Both the position numbers and the translations under genes were made by a program. The notes beneath the pieces were generated by a model that was given only the letters and a program-made list of their open reading frames with translations, was not told where the DNA came from and did not search any database. Below, piece by piece: positions 34,390 through 42,293 of a stretch of 64,000 nucleotides of DNA. Positions within the stretch are counted from its first letter, which is position 1; each line of letters starts with the position of its first letter. Origin of the DNA: Alphaproteobacteria bacterium (GTDB lineage Bacteria > Pseudomonadota > Alphaproteobacteria > JANQMY01). The stretch covers positions 186,001 through 250,000 of the forward strand of contig JANQPL010000003.1 in the NCBI GenBank assembly GCA_028289425.1, written 5' to 3'.

Positions 34390-35067
34390 ATGAAGAAGTT
34401 TGGGTTGGCGGTTTGCTTGCTGCCGTTTTTCGCGCCTGCCGCCATGGCGGACATTTTCAGCGACCGCCAGAAGATCCAGGAAAATCCCTGGACGATCGGT
34501 GTGGATGTGGGCGTCTCGATACCACGGGACGGCGACTTTGACGGCGCGCTTGGGTCCACCGGCACGGCCGAGTACGACAAGTTTGTCTCCGTCCGCGGTG
34601 CTCTTGGCCGCAATATTGGACAATATTTCCGTGTGGAAGCCGATGTGGGTTGGCGCAAGCACGACATCAAAGCCATGGCGTTCAATGTGCCGCCTGTGGT
34701 CACCGTGACCACCGCCGTCGATGTGAACGTCATCTCCTCTTTCGTGAATGGTTATGTTGAGCATGATGTGGGTCCGATCCGGCCGTCTGTGGGCGGCGGT
34801 GTTGGGGTTGCCGGGTTCATCACCGACAGTCCCTCGACCGCGCTTCTGCAGTCCGACGACAGCGATGTGGCATTTGGCTGGAACGGAACGGTCGGCTTTG
34901 CCTTCTTTCCTATCGTGAATTCGGAGTTTCAGATCTTCTATCGGTATACGTCCTACTTCGAAGACCCGTCGCTGAATTTCACCATCCCCATTGCCCCCGC
35001 AGCGGAAGATCTCGAACTGGATTACGCCAGCCACGAGGTGTTCTTCGGCTGGAAAGGGCGTTTCTAG
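34390..35067 (+). CDS. Outer-membrane beta-barrel protein
   Basis: Product of 225 aa with a signal peptide (KKFGLAVCLLPFFAPAAMA). The mature protein has alternating amphipathic strands (WTIGVDVGVSIP, FRVEADVGWRKHD, VNGYVEHDVGPIRPSVGGGVGVAG) and ends in an aromatic residue (GWKGRF, terminal Phe), the signal for outer-membrane insertion. It is probably an OmpA/porin-like eight-strand barrel. Its role is not visible from the neighbourhood. Confidence 0.82.
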   Translation: MKKFGLAVCLLPFFAPAAMADIFSDRQKIQENPWTIGVDVGVSIPRDGDFDGALGSTGTAEYDKFVSVRGALGRNIGQYFRVEADVGWRKHDIKAMAFNVPPVVTVTTAVDVNVISSFVNGYVEHDVGPIRPSVGGGVGVAGFITDSPSTALLQSDDSDVAFGWNGTVGFAFFPIVNSEFQIFYRYTSYFEDPSLNFTIPIAPAAEDLELDYASHEVFFGWKGRF

Positions 35068-35240
35068 AACGCAAAGCGCGCGGGGACCCGTTCTCCCCCC
35101 CGACGAACGTGCGACCGTGTCGCCGGGCATATTCGCCCGTTGACACGGACGGGTTCGCCTGGTCATGGTGGCGCTACCATCGCTAACGGCGGCTGGCGTT
35201 TCAGGACGCCGCAAGCGCCCACCATAAACAGGACAAGAAA

Positions 35241-35609
35241 ATGATCGGCTATACCACGCTTGGCACCAATAATCTGGACAAAGCTCTCGGCTTTTACGAC
35301 GCGCTGCTTGGCGAAATCGGCGCAAAGCAAATCATGAATGACGGCCGCATGGTGATCTACGCCAAAGAAATGGGCCAACCCATGCTTGGCGTTTGTACGC
35401 CCTATGACGGCAAGTCCGCAACGGCGGGCAACGGCACCATGGTCGCGCTCAATGTTGATTCCAAAGAGACCGCCGAGAAGGTTTACAAGAAAGCGCTTGA
35501 GCTGGGCGGGACCGATGAAGGAGAACCCGGTTCCCGTGGCGCGGTTTGGGGTGGTTATTTCCGCGACCTGGACGGCAACAAGCTCTTCGCGTTCGTGATG
35601 GAAGGGTAA
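35241..35609 (+). CDS. VOC-family protein (glyoxalase/bleomycin-resistance fold)
   Basis: Product of 122 aa with the paired beta-alpha-beta-beta-beta modules of the vicinal-oxygen-chelate fold: YTTLGTNNLDKALGFYDALL at the N-terminus and VWGGYFRDLDGNKLFAFVME at the C-terminus (metal-ligand Glu side). Members are lyases, dioxygenases or binding proteins. No partner is evident; a repeat element follows about 45 bp after the stop. Confidence 0.85.
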   Translation: MIGYTTLGTNNLDKALGFYDALLGEIGAKQIMNDGRMVIYAKEMGQPMLGVCTPYDGKSATAGNGTMVALNVDSKETAEKVYKKALELGGTDEGEPGSRGAVWGGYFRDLDGNKLFAFVMEG

Positions 35610-35654
35610 AAGTATTTTGTTGCGGCTCCACCAGTGGAAGCCGCAATAAGCCTG

Positions 35655-35738
35655 GCCACCCACTCCCCCGGCCCAACCACCCCAAGGGTACCCTGGTTCG
35701 GGTGGTTGGCCAAAGCCGACTTTGGGGGAGTGGGTGGC
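35655..35738. repeat. Palindromic element, second copy (family copy B)
   Basis: Perfect 15-bp outer arms GCCACCCACTCCCCC (35655-35669) and GGGGGAGTGGGTGGC (35724-35738) enclose an inner stem (GGCCCAACCACCC against GGGTGGTTGGCC) and the AGGGTACCCT core. The left half is almost identical to the element at 19234, while the right half differs and still pairs. It ends 16 bp before the start chosen for the EamA transporter. Confidence 0.82.
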
Positions 35739-35754
35739 ACGGCGTGTCAACACC

Positions 35755-36657
35755 GTGGAACTCTGGATCCCCATAACCGTTGCCGCAGCGTTCGGACAAA
35801 ACCTGCGGTCGGCGCTGCAAAAGTACCTGGTCGGACGATTGTCCACCTGGGGCGCCACCTATTCCCGTTTCGTTTTCGGCGTCCCCTTCGCCGCACTCTA
35901 TTTGATCTTCATTCTGTGGGTCACGGGGGAACCGGGCCCGAGTGTAACATGGGCGTTATTGCTTTACGGCGCCATTGGCGGCCTTGCCCAAATTGCCGGA
36001 ACCCAGTTTCTCATCAGTGCTTTTCAGTACAGAAACTTTGCGGTCGCAACCACCTATTCCAAGACCGAGGCATTGCAAACGGCCATTGTCGGCTTTTTAT
36101 TACTGGGCGATGTGCTGAGCCCCCTGGCCACGGTCGCCATTATTCTGGGGGCGGTCGGCGTGATGACCATGTCCGCCGCCCATACGGACGCAACGTTGCG
36201 CAGCATCGTGACAAGCTTGGGCGAAACACCCGCCCTGTTGGGTCTCGCAAGTGGTGCTGCCTTCGGCATCGCGGCTGTCTGCTACCGTGCCGCCTCCTTA
36301 TCACTAGAGGGCGGCTTTCTCCTGACTTCTGCCGTCACGCTGTTTTACGTGCTGAGTTTTCAGACCCTTGCCATGGGGGCTTACTTGGCTGTGACGGACC
36401 GCGAAGAAATACAGAAAGTCTTTTCGGCCTGGCGCATCGCGGGATTGGTGGGCCTGGTGGGCATGCTGTCGTCTGCGGGCTGGTTCGCCGCCATGACCCT
36501 TCAGAACGCGGCTTATGTTCGCGCACTCGGACAAGTCGAGCTGTTGTTCACCTTTGCTGCCTCGATCTTTATCTTCCGTGAGCAGATCAAACGACTTGAG
36601 CTGGCGGGCACGGTCCTTGTTATCGGAAGCGTGATCCTCCTCATTCTCGCAACATAG
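35755..36657 (+). CDS. EamA/DMT-family transporter
   Basis: Product of 300 aa with about ten membrane helices in two EamA halves (VELWIPITVAAAFGQNLRSA through LAGTVLVIGSVILLILA). The GTG at 35755 gives the family N-terminus (V/M-ELWIPIT); earlier in-frame TTG (35722) and GTG (35734) codons lie within the repeat element and would add repeat-coded residues. Members export amino acids or other small metabolites. No substrate is indicated. Confidence 0.85.
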   Translation: MELWIPITVAAAFGQNLRSALQKYLVGRLSTWGATYSRFVFGVPFAALYLIFILWVTGEPGPSVTWALLLYGAIGGLAQIAGTQFLISAFQYRNFAVATTYSKTEALQTAIVGFLLLGDVLSPLATVAIILGAVGVMTMSAAHTDATLRSIVTSLGETPALLGLASGAAFGIAAVCYRAASLSLEGGFLLTSAVTLFYVLSFQTLAMGAYLAVTDREEIQKVFSAWRIAGLVGLVGMLSSAGWFAAMTLQNAAYVRALGQVELLFTFAASIFIFREQIKRLELAGTVLVIGSVILLILAT

Positions 36658-36685
36658 AAAAAGCCGCCAGGGGTTAGCTGGCGGC
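36658..36685 (-). terminator. Rho-independent terminator of the TauD-like gene
   Basis: A perfect 8-bp stem GCCGCCAG/CTGGCGGC (36663-36670 and 36678-36685) with a 7-nt loop is followed, on the minus strand, by five Ts (36658-36662). It lies between the convergent EamA and TauD-like genes. Confidence 0.8.
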
Positions 36686-36709
36686 CATGAGTTAAGAGGA
36701 GAGAATTAA

Positions 36710-37549
36710 TTAGTGCAGCGCACACCCTTCAAGCGTAATGCGATGCATCAGCCGGCGCTGGCCCTGATAATCGTTGATGGCGTAGTGCCACGTTGCGCGG
36801 TTATCCCAAAAGGCGATAGATCCGTTCTTCCATTTGAACGTTGTGGTGAACTGGGGCTGACAGGCGTGGGTGTACAGATAATCCATCAAAGGCTTGCTTT
36901 CTTCGGCTGTCCAGCCGTCAAACCGCAAGGTGAAGCCCATATTGACATAGAGAGCCTTCTTGCCGCTCAGGGGATGGGTGATGACCACCGGATGCACCGA
37001 ATCTTGGGTCGCTGCCTTTGAATTGCCCAGGCGGTCGCCAATGTCGGTCCCGCGATAGGCCTGAGACTCGTCGCCGAACACGTGCCGGCTGGAGTGCACG
37101 GCCTTCAGACCAAGCAGCGTTTCTTTCAAGCCGTCCGATAGCGCTTCATAAGCCGCATACATATTGGCGAACATGGTATCGCCACCGGTCGCCGGCAATT
37201 CGCGGGCAACCAGGATCGAGCCCATGGCAGGTTCGACGTCGTAGGAATGATCCGTATGCCAACCACCGCCGATATTGACCGTTTGATCCGGCTCTTTCCG
37301 CACCTCTGCGATTTGCGGGTAGCCGTCCACCGGTTTGAAAAAACGATTCACATTGATGTCACCCCAGCGTTTGGCAAAGGCGATGTGCTGTTCCGGAGAT
37401 ATATTCTGATCACGGAAGAAAATCAGACCGTGCTCGACAAAAGCATCGCGCACGGTGGCAAATTCCGAGTTGGTGAGATCCGCCGCCAAATCCACACCCA
37501 AAACTTCGGCACCGACGCCCCCGCAGGGCTTTACTTCAATCGCGCTCAT
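36710..37549 (-). CDS. TauD/TfdA-family 2-oxoglutarate dioxygenase
   Basis: Product of 279 aa from the ATG at 37549, which has a perfect AGGAGG 8 bp upstream. Iron ligands are H98 and D100 (GGGWHTDHSYD) with distal H255 (NRATWHYAINDYQG), and the 2-oxoglutarate Arg is R270 (MHRITLEG). The N-terminal GVGAEVLGVDLAADL is typical. Members release sulfite from taurine, hydroxylate alkyl sulfates (AtsK) or degrade 2,4-D ethers. An alkylsulfatase lies 0.9 kb away beyond a divergent regulator, which favours organosulfur metabolism; that is inference. Confidence 0.9.
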   Translation of the reverse strand: MSAIEVKPCGGVGAEVLGVDLAADLTNSEFATVRDAFVEHGLIFFRDQNISPEQHIAFAKRWGDINVNRFFKPVDGYPQIAEVRKEPDQTVNIGGGWHTDHSYDVEPAMGSILVARELPATGGDTMFANMYAAYEALSDGLKETLLGLKAVHSSRHVFGDESQAYRGTDIGDRLGNSKAATQDSVHPVVITHPLSGKKALYVNMGFTLRFDGWTAEESKPLMDYLYTHACQPQFTTTFKWKNGSIAFWDNRATWHYAINDYQGQRRLMHRITLEGCALH

Positions 37550-37637
37550 TCCCGGGTCCTCCTGACAATTCCTTGGCATTTCCTCAGTTTGTGGCCTTGT
37601 TTTAGCGTCCACAAGCGCCTTAGAATGCTAAGAAATT

Positions 37638-37659
37638 GTCATTTGGACAAAAAAATGAC
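37638..37659. promoter_or_regulatory. Inverted repeat overlapping the Crp/Fnr start (candidate autoregulatory site)
   Basis: GTCATTT (37638-37644) and AAATGAC (37653-37659) form a perfect 7-bp inverted repeat with an 8-bp spacer in the divergent TauD/regulator region, and the right arm includes the regulator's ATG. A second small repeat, CTTAG-AATG-CTAAG, lies at 37619-37632. Confidence 0.4.
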
Positions 37660-38362
37660 GAAAAAAGCGGCCACCTTCGATTTCGGCACCTCCGGGCTGA
37701 TCGACGCCCTGCCCGACACGCTGCGCCAGGCCCTGCAATCGGCGGGTGTCCCCATGCGCTACACTGACGGCCAACTCATTCACGAGCGCGGCGATGCCAA
37801 ACCGGGCCTGTCCATTGTGCGCTCCGGCGCCGTGCGCATGGGCAATGTGGGCCGCGATGGCAGCTATATGGCCACCGTTCTCTTGGGCCCCGGTCAGACT
37901 TTCGGAGAATTCACACTCTTTGCAGATCTGCCGCGCACCCATGATGCCGAGGCCGTCGGCGACACGGTGGTGGATCAAGTGTCCCGCCGCCGATTTGAAC
38001 GCGTTATGGACGATCACCCCGAATTGCGGCGACGCCTTTTGTCGTCGCTCGCTTCGCGCCTTCACCAGGCTCTCGAATTCATCGACGATGTGCGCCGGTT
38101 GCCCTTGAACGTACGCGTCGCAAAAATGCTGGCGGTGATGGGCCGCACCGAACAGGAGCCCGTCAAACTCATCGTCAAGCAAAGTCAATTGGCCGAAACC
38201 ATGGGCGTCTCGCGCGTATCCATGGGCAAAGTGCTGGAAGAACTGGAAACACAATCGCTCATCAAACGCGGCTACGGATCAATTGATATTCCCGATCGGC
38301 AGCGATTGCGGGACTGGATTGCCGATCGCGCGCAGATTTCACCGCTGGATGTGACCGCGTGA
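37655..38362 (+). CDS. Crp/Fnr-family transcriptional regulator
   Basis: Product of 235 aa from the ATG at 37655; the open frame continues 136 codons upstream but there it is antisense to the TauD-like gene. The N-terminal cyclic-nucleotide-like barrel is GLSIVRSGAVRMGNV and GPGQTFGEFTLFADL. The C-terminal helix-turn-helix is QSQLAETMGVSRVSMGKVLEEL. No FNR-type Cys cluster is present, so it is not an oxygen-sensing FNR; it resembles small-molecule-binding Crp types. Placed between a TauD-like oxygenase and an alkylsulfatase gene, it may control both. Confidence 0.9.
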   Translation: MTKKAATFDFGTSGLIDALPDTLRQALQSAGVPMRYTDGQLIHERGDAKPGLSIVRSGAVRMGNVGRDGSYMATVLLGPGQTFGEFTLFADLPRTHDAEAVGDTVVDQVSRRRFERVMDDHPELRRRLLSSLASRLHQALEFIDDVRRLPLNVRVAKMLAVMGRTEQEPVKLIVKQSQLAETMGVSRVSMGKVLEELETQSLIKRGYGSIDIPDRQRLRDWIADRAQISPLDVTA

Positions 38363-38380
38363 CGACCGCTTTGTTGTATC

Positions 38381-38404
38381 CAAATGCAAAGAAACTGGCA
38401 TTTG
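38381..38404. promoter_or_regulatory. Inverted repeat upstream of the alkylsulfatase gene
   Basis: CAAATGC and GCATTTG form perfect 7-bp arms with a 10-bp spacer, 54 bp before the ATG at 38458. The arms share the AAATG/CATTT theme of the repeat at 37638-37659, so one regulator, possibly the adjacent Crp/Fnr protein, could bind both. Confidence 0.4.
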
Positions 38405-38457
38405 CACCTTGGCCGATGTGATACACGGTCATCGGAACCGTATGGGGAGACGCCACC

Positions 38458-40473
38458 ATGATAAAAAAGATCACAATCGCCGCTTTGCTGGCATGTCTGT
38501 TGCCGGCTTGTACGGAAGAGGTGAGCACGCCCACGGAACCTGAGCCGGTTGCGGAACCGACACAGCAGGCGTTACGCGACACCGAGCCGCCGGTAGGGAT
38601 TGCGACCGAGGCGACAATCGTCGCCAATGCCGCCCTGGCGGAACGCCTTCCTCTCGAGTCGCAAACGGATTTCGAAAACGCCAATCGCGGCTTCCTTGCG
38701 AAACTCGATGCCCCCATCTTGAATGAGGATGGCACGATCTCTTGGGACGTGAACCGGTTCGATTTCATCGAAGGCGATGCGCCGGACACGGTGAACCCGT
38801 CCCTGTGGCGGCAAGGCAAACTCAACCGCATTCACGGTCTGTTCGAAGTGGTCGACGGGATCTACCAGATCCGCGGCTATGACCTGGCCGTCATGACACT
38901 GATCAAAGGCGACACCGGCTGGATCATTGTGGATCCGCTGACCACCCCGGCTCCCGCCAAAGCAGGCTTGGCGCTGGCCAACAAAACGCTGGGCGAACGT
39001 CCGGTAACGGCGGTGATCTTCACCCACAGCCACGCCGACCATTTTGGTGGCGTGCGCGGCATTATTTCGGAAGAGGATCTGGAAGACGGTGCCGTACAAG
39101 TGATCGCCCCCGCCGGCTTTACGGAAGAATCCGTGAGCGAGAATGTGCTTGCCGGGAATTACATGGCACGGCGCGCGGCCTTTCAATTCGGCGGCATGCT
39201 GCCCGCCGGTAAAACCGGTCAGGTGGGTACGGGCCTTGGCCAAATGTTGTCGGTGGGCAATGTGGGGCTTATCGAGCCCACATATGAGATCGGCGAGGAC
39301 GGCGAAACCATGACCGTCGACGGCATGATCATCGAATTTCTCGATGCGGGCGGCACGGAAGCCCCCGCCGAGCTTGTCTTTTACTTGCCCAAATTCCGGG
39401 CTCTGTGTGGGGCGGAGGTGATCTCACGCAACTTCCACAATGTGCTGACACCGCGCGGCGCACAAATCCGCGACACGCTCACCTGGAGCAAAGTGATCGA
39501 CCGTATGTCGAGGAAGTTCGGCGACAAATCCGATGTTCTATTTGCCTCTCATCACTGGCCGATTTGGGGGCAAGAGAACATTGCCGCCGCGTTGCGCAAC
39601 CAGCGGGACAATTACCGCTATGTGCACGACCAGACCCTGCGACTCGCGAACCAAGGCGGCACCATGGTGGAGATTGCCGAACAATTGCCCGAGCCGCATT
39701 TTGCCGCGACGGATTTCGGCGTGCGCGGCTATTACGGCACGCTCAATCACAACTCCAAAGCGGTCTATCAATTTTACTTCGGTTGGTGGGACGGCGTGCC
39801 TGCCAACTACCATCGGCTGCCGCCTGCCGAAGAAGCTGCAAAGTATGTGGCGTTTATGGGGGGTGCGGACGAAGTGCTGGAGAAAAGCATCGCATCGTTC
39901 AACGCGGGGAAGTATCGCTGGGCGGCAACCGCACTCAACCATCTTGTGTTCGCGGAGCCTGAAAACGAAAAAGCGAAAGCCTGGCTGGCGGCTGCTTATG
40001 AACAAATGGGGTTCCAGGCGGAATCCGGCGCTTGGCGGAACTACTATTTGGCGGGCGCCGCCGAATTGCGTAATGGCGTTCCCGACGATGGCGAAATCCG
40101 GACCGCCAATCCGGAGCTCCTAAAAGCCGTGCCCACGGAAAAACTGTTCGAAGCCATGGCCGTGCGGTTTAATCCGGAGAAAATGGAGAGGGATCCGTAT
40201 ACGGTACAATTCGAGTTTCCCGATACGAATGAAGTGATCGCCATTGAAGTCAATCAGTCGGTGGCGTTTCCAAGACCGGTGGCGGCGGCAGAGCCGAACG
40301 CCACGGTCACCATGGATCGCGCCACCTTCGATCTCATCTTGGCCGGCGAAGCGAATTTCCTGGCCCAAGTGGCCACAGGCAATGCGAGTGTCGCAGGCAA
40401 TCCGCTGGTGGCCCGGTCATTTATGAACTCGCTCGATCAGTTCGCGTTTTGGTTCAACGTGGTCACACCTTGA
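38458..40473 (+). CDS. Alkyl sulfatase (SdsA1/BDS1-type MBL-fold), lipoprotein
   Basis: Hydrolyses primary alkyl sulfates such as dodecyl sulfate to alcohol plus sulfate. The product is 671 aa. A lipoprotein signal ends in LLPAC (Cys18), so it is membrane-anchored in the periplasm. The MBL zinc motif is VIFTHSHADHFGGVRG. The middle dimerisation region has AALNHLVFAEPENEKAKAWLAAAY. The C-terminal 110 residues are the SCP2-like hydrophobic-binding domain (ATVTMDRATFDLILAGEANF). Length and three-part layout match SdsA1-type enzymes. It follows the Crp/Fnr regulator by 95 bp. Confidence 0.92.
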   Translation: MIKKITIAALLACLLPACTEEVSTPTEPEPVAEPTQQALRDTEPPVGIATEATIVANAALAERLPLESQTDFENANRGFLAKLDAPILNEDGTISWDVNRFDFIEGDAPDTVNPSLWRQGKLNRIHGLFEVVDGIYQIRGYDLAVMTLIKGDTGWIIVDPLTTPAPAKAGLALANKTLGERPVTAVIFTHSHADHFGGVRGIISEEDLEDGAVQVIAPAGFTEESVSENVLAGNYMARRAAFQFGGMLPAGKTGQVGTGLGQMLSVGNVGLIEPTYEIGEDGETMTVDGMIIEFLDAGGTEAPAELVFYLPKFRALCGAEVISRNFHNVLTPRGAQIRDTLTWSKVIDRMSRKFGDKSDVLFASHHWPIWGQENIAAALRNQRDNYRYVHDQTLRLANQGGTMVEIAEQLPEPHFAATDFGVRGYYGTLNHNSKAVYQFYFGWWDGVPANYHRLPPAEEAAKYVAFMGGADEVLEKSIASFNAGKYRWAATALNHLVFAEPENEKAKAWLAAAYEQMGFQAESGAWRNYYLAGAAELRNGVPDDGEIRTANPELLKAVPTEKLFEAMAVRFNPEKMERDPYTVQFEFPDTNEVIAIEVNQSVAFPRPVAAAEPNATVTMDRATFDLILAGEANFLAQVATGNASVAGNPLVARSFMNSLDQFAFWFNVVTP

Positions 40474-40510
40474 TCACTCCTGACCACTAGTGTGAGCGTA
40501 CTAAAATTGC

Positions 40511-40622
40511 CGTCATTGCGAAGGCGCCCGTTAGAGGCGCCTGAAGCAATCCAGAAGCCACTTGTTCGGCAAATGCCGCTCTGGATCGCCGCGCCGCCGT
40601 TCCGGCGGCTCGCGACGACGAG
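40511..40622. repeat. Degenerate REP-type element
   Basis: CGTCATTGCGAAGGCGCC at the left, GAAGCAATCCAGA in the middle and TCTGGATCGCCGCGCC followed by CGGCTCGCGACGACG at the right form an imperfect palindrome of about 110 bp. This is the widespread alphaproteobacterial intergenic repeat type, with a decayed right arm. Confidence 0.7.
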
Positions 40623-40658
40623 CTGTCTTTGAGTGCGCCCTCATCCCGAACTCAATTG

Positions 40659-40684
40659 AAAAGGCGGCGCCTCGCGGCACCGCC
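40659..40684 (-). terminator. Rho-independent terminator with GCGA tetraloop
   Basis: On the minus strand GGCGGTGCC-GCGA-GGCGCCGCC forms a 9-bp stem (one G-U pair) closed by a GNRA-type loop and followed by TTTT. It ends the small secreted-protein gene (stop at 40711). Confidence 0.75.
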
Positions 40685-40710
40685 TCCCGTTAATTTAATC
40701 AGTGGTAAGA

Positions 40711-41016
40711 CTATTCCGCTGCCCCGTCTGCCGGTTGCTCGGGAAGGCACGGGCCGATCGCCGCGCTCATTTCTTCCGACGTGTTTTCCGTACGCTCAGC
40801 CTGAGTCATGGCCGCCAGCTTCACGGCTTCTTCCTGCAACGCGGCATTGTCGCCGACACCATCGGTAATGCATTTGCAAAGCGTTTCTTGCTCGGCGCCG
40901 GTTGCCGTCGGCTCGTTAGCGTTCATGCAGGCATCGTAAACATCAGCGGCGGAGGCCGAGTGGGCCCAACCGAAAACGGCCATGGTCGCCGCAGCTGCGA
41001 TGATTTTTGCTTTCAT
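40711..41016 (-). CDS. Small secreted cysteine-containing protein
   Basis: Product of 101 aa with a signal peptide (KIIAAAATMAVFGWAHSASA) and four cysteines in the mature part (YDACMN, TLCKCITDG, IGPCLPE), suggesting two disulfides in the periplasm. The mature part is acidic and Ala-rich. No domain is recognised. It has its own strong terminator, which supports an independent transcript. Confidence 0.75.
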   Translation of the reverse strand: MKAKIIAAAATMAVFGWAHSASAADVYDACMNANEPTATGAEQETLCKCITDGVGDNAALQEEAVKLAAMTQAERTENTSEEMSAAIGPCLPEQPADGAAE

Positions 41017-41247
41017 TTGTTTGTCTCCCCTAACCTTGGTTGAGAGTTGTTTTTAAAGGTCTCCATACCCAACCGCGCAGGTAGACCACAGATTTGTGAC
41101 GCCTGCAAACGGAATTGGGCCTCCGTACATCGCCCACGTGTTGCTGCGGTGCGCAAACAGCCATACGACGCAAATGGGGAGCACGACTGGTTGTTGTCAT
41201 AAAAACCTGATTGAATGCGCCCACAATAAAAAAGTGAGAGGGTCGTA

Positions 41248-41733
41248 ATGCGTATTCTGCGTGGGTTGCTTTATCTGATTATCCTGATTGCCGTCGTCAT
41301 TGGGGGGCTCTTCGTCGGGGCACGGTACAATGACGGCCCCATTGCCATCTTCCCCGGAGGCCCGCTGCAAGCAGGCGAATGGGTGAAGGCGCCGGTCGAA
41401 GACTGGTCATTTGCCGCCGGCGTCCAAGAAATCCAGATGCAACTGATCTACCAAGAAACATCGCGCACCACTTGGTTCGTGGTGCATGAGACGAAGGCCT
41501 ATATTCCCGTCAGCTTAGGCTTTCCCCCCGGCAAGACCTGGCACACAGCCGCCGATCAGGATGGCGACGCGATCCTGAGGATTGACGGCAAGCTCTATCC
41601 GGTGAATCTGTCTCGCGTTATGGATGAAGGCCTCGCGAGCGAGATCGACGTTTCGAATCGCGCGAAGTATCCGCCACCGCCGGGCGGGGGAAGTGGCGGC
41701 CGTTGGTATTTTAACGTCGAGTCCCGGTCCTAA
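41248..41733 (+). CDS. Membrane-anchored protein of unknown function (split-barrel-like)
   Basis: Product of 161 aa. An N-terminal membrane helix (GLLYLIILIAVVIGGLFVG) precedes a soluble part (NDGPIAIFPGGPLQ, TSRTTWFVVHETKAYIPVS, DGDAILRIDGKLYPVN). The beta-rich pattern recalls flavin-type split barrels, but no cofactor motif is firm. Its size and layout resemble two tandem genes at 44443 and 44869. It ends exactly where the convergent phosphatidyltransferase-like gene ends. Confidence 0.7.
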   Translation: MRILRGLLYLIILIAVVIGGLFVGARYNDGPIAIFPGGPLQAGEWVKAPVEDWSFAAGVQEIQMQLIYQETSRTTWFVVHETKAYIPVSLGFPPGKTWHTAADQDGDAILRIDGKLYPVNLSRVMDEGLASEIDVSNRAKYPPPPGGGSGGRWYFNVESRS

Positions 41734-42291
41734 TCAGCAGGTCTGAGAGTCTTGAACCGGCGGCGATCGCAGGGGCGCGATCGCCCGGTCGACGATGGAC
41801 GCTATGGTGCTGATCACGAGCGCATACGTCAGATAGAGCGCGGCATCTGCGAGCAATGGAGCAAGGCCCCCCAATAGGTCAAACCGCGACAAAGAAATCA
41901 TGACCAAGGGCACGAAATAGAAAATGCCGTTCCAGCGCCCAAGGAAGCTCATGCGAAGCTTTTTGTCCCGGTACAGAAAATAGGAATCGAGAACGTATTG
42001 GGCAAATGCGACCGCGATCAAAACCGGAAGGAGTGCGGTTGCCTGGTTCGCATAGGCCGCTCCGGCCAAGCTCAAGGTGACGAACAGAAAATCGGTCGTA
42101 TGGTCGAAGAGTTGTCCGGTGGCGGAGGCGGCGTTCGTTCGGCGCGCAACAATCCCGTCGAAATAGTCGCTAAAAATGGCGATCAGTATCAATACAAACA
42201 GCAATACCGGTGCGATCAGCTCCGGCCAAGCAAATGCGAACGCCACCGGCACGGTGATCAGCAATCGAATGGCGGTCAAAAGATTGGCCAT
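41734..42291 (-). CDS. CDP-alcohol phosphatidyltransferase family protein
   Basis: Product of 185 aa, an integral membrane enzyme with the family motif D-x2-DG-x2-AR-x8-G-x3-D-x3-D seen as DYFDGIVARRTN followed by GQLFDHTTD. Family members transfer phosphatidyl from CDP-diacylglycerol to glycerol phosphate, inositol phosphate, serine or choline. The alcohol acceptor cannot be read here. It is 2 bp downstream of the flippase-like gene in a three-gene operon. Confidence 0.88.
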   Translation of the reverse strand: MANLLTAIRLLITVPVAFAFAWPELIAPVLLFVLILIAIFSDYFDGIVARRTNAASATGQLFDHTTDFLFVTLSLAGAAYANQATALLPVLIAVAFAQYVLDSYFLYRDKKLRMSFLGRWNGIFYFVPLVMISLSRFDLLGGLAPLLADAALYLTYALVISTIASIVDRAIAPLRSPPVQDSQTC

Positions 42292-42293
42292 GG

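Noticed and set aside
35634-36581. 315-codon frame overlapping the EamA transporter
   Set aside because: It is out of frame with the transporter, contains no membrane pattern and starts in repeat DNA.
37247-37654. 136-codon upstream extension of the Crp/Fnr regulator
   Set aside because: The extension is antisense to the TauD-like gene; the ATG at 37655 gives a normal regulator length.
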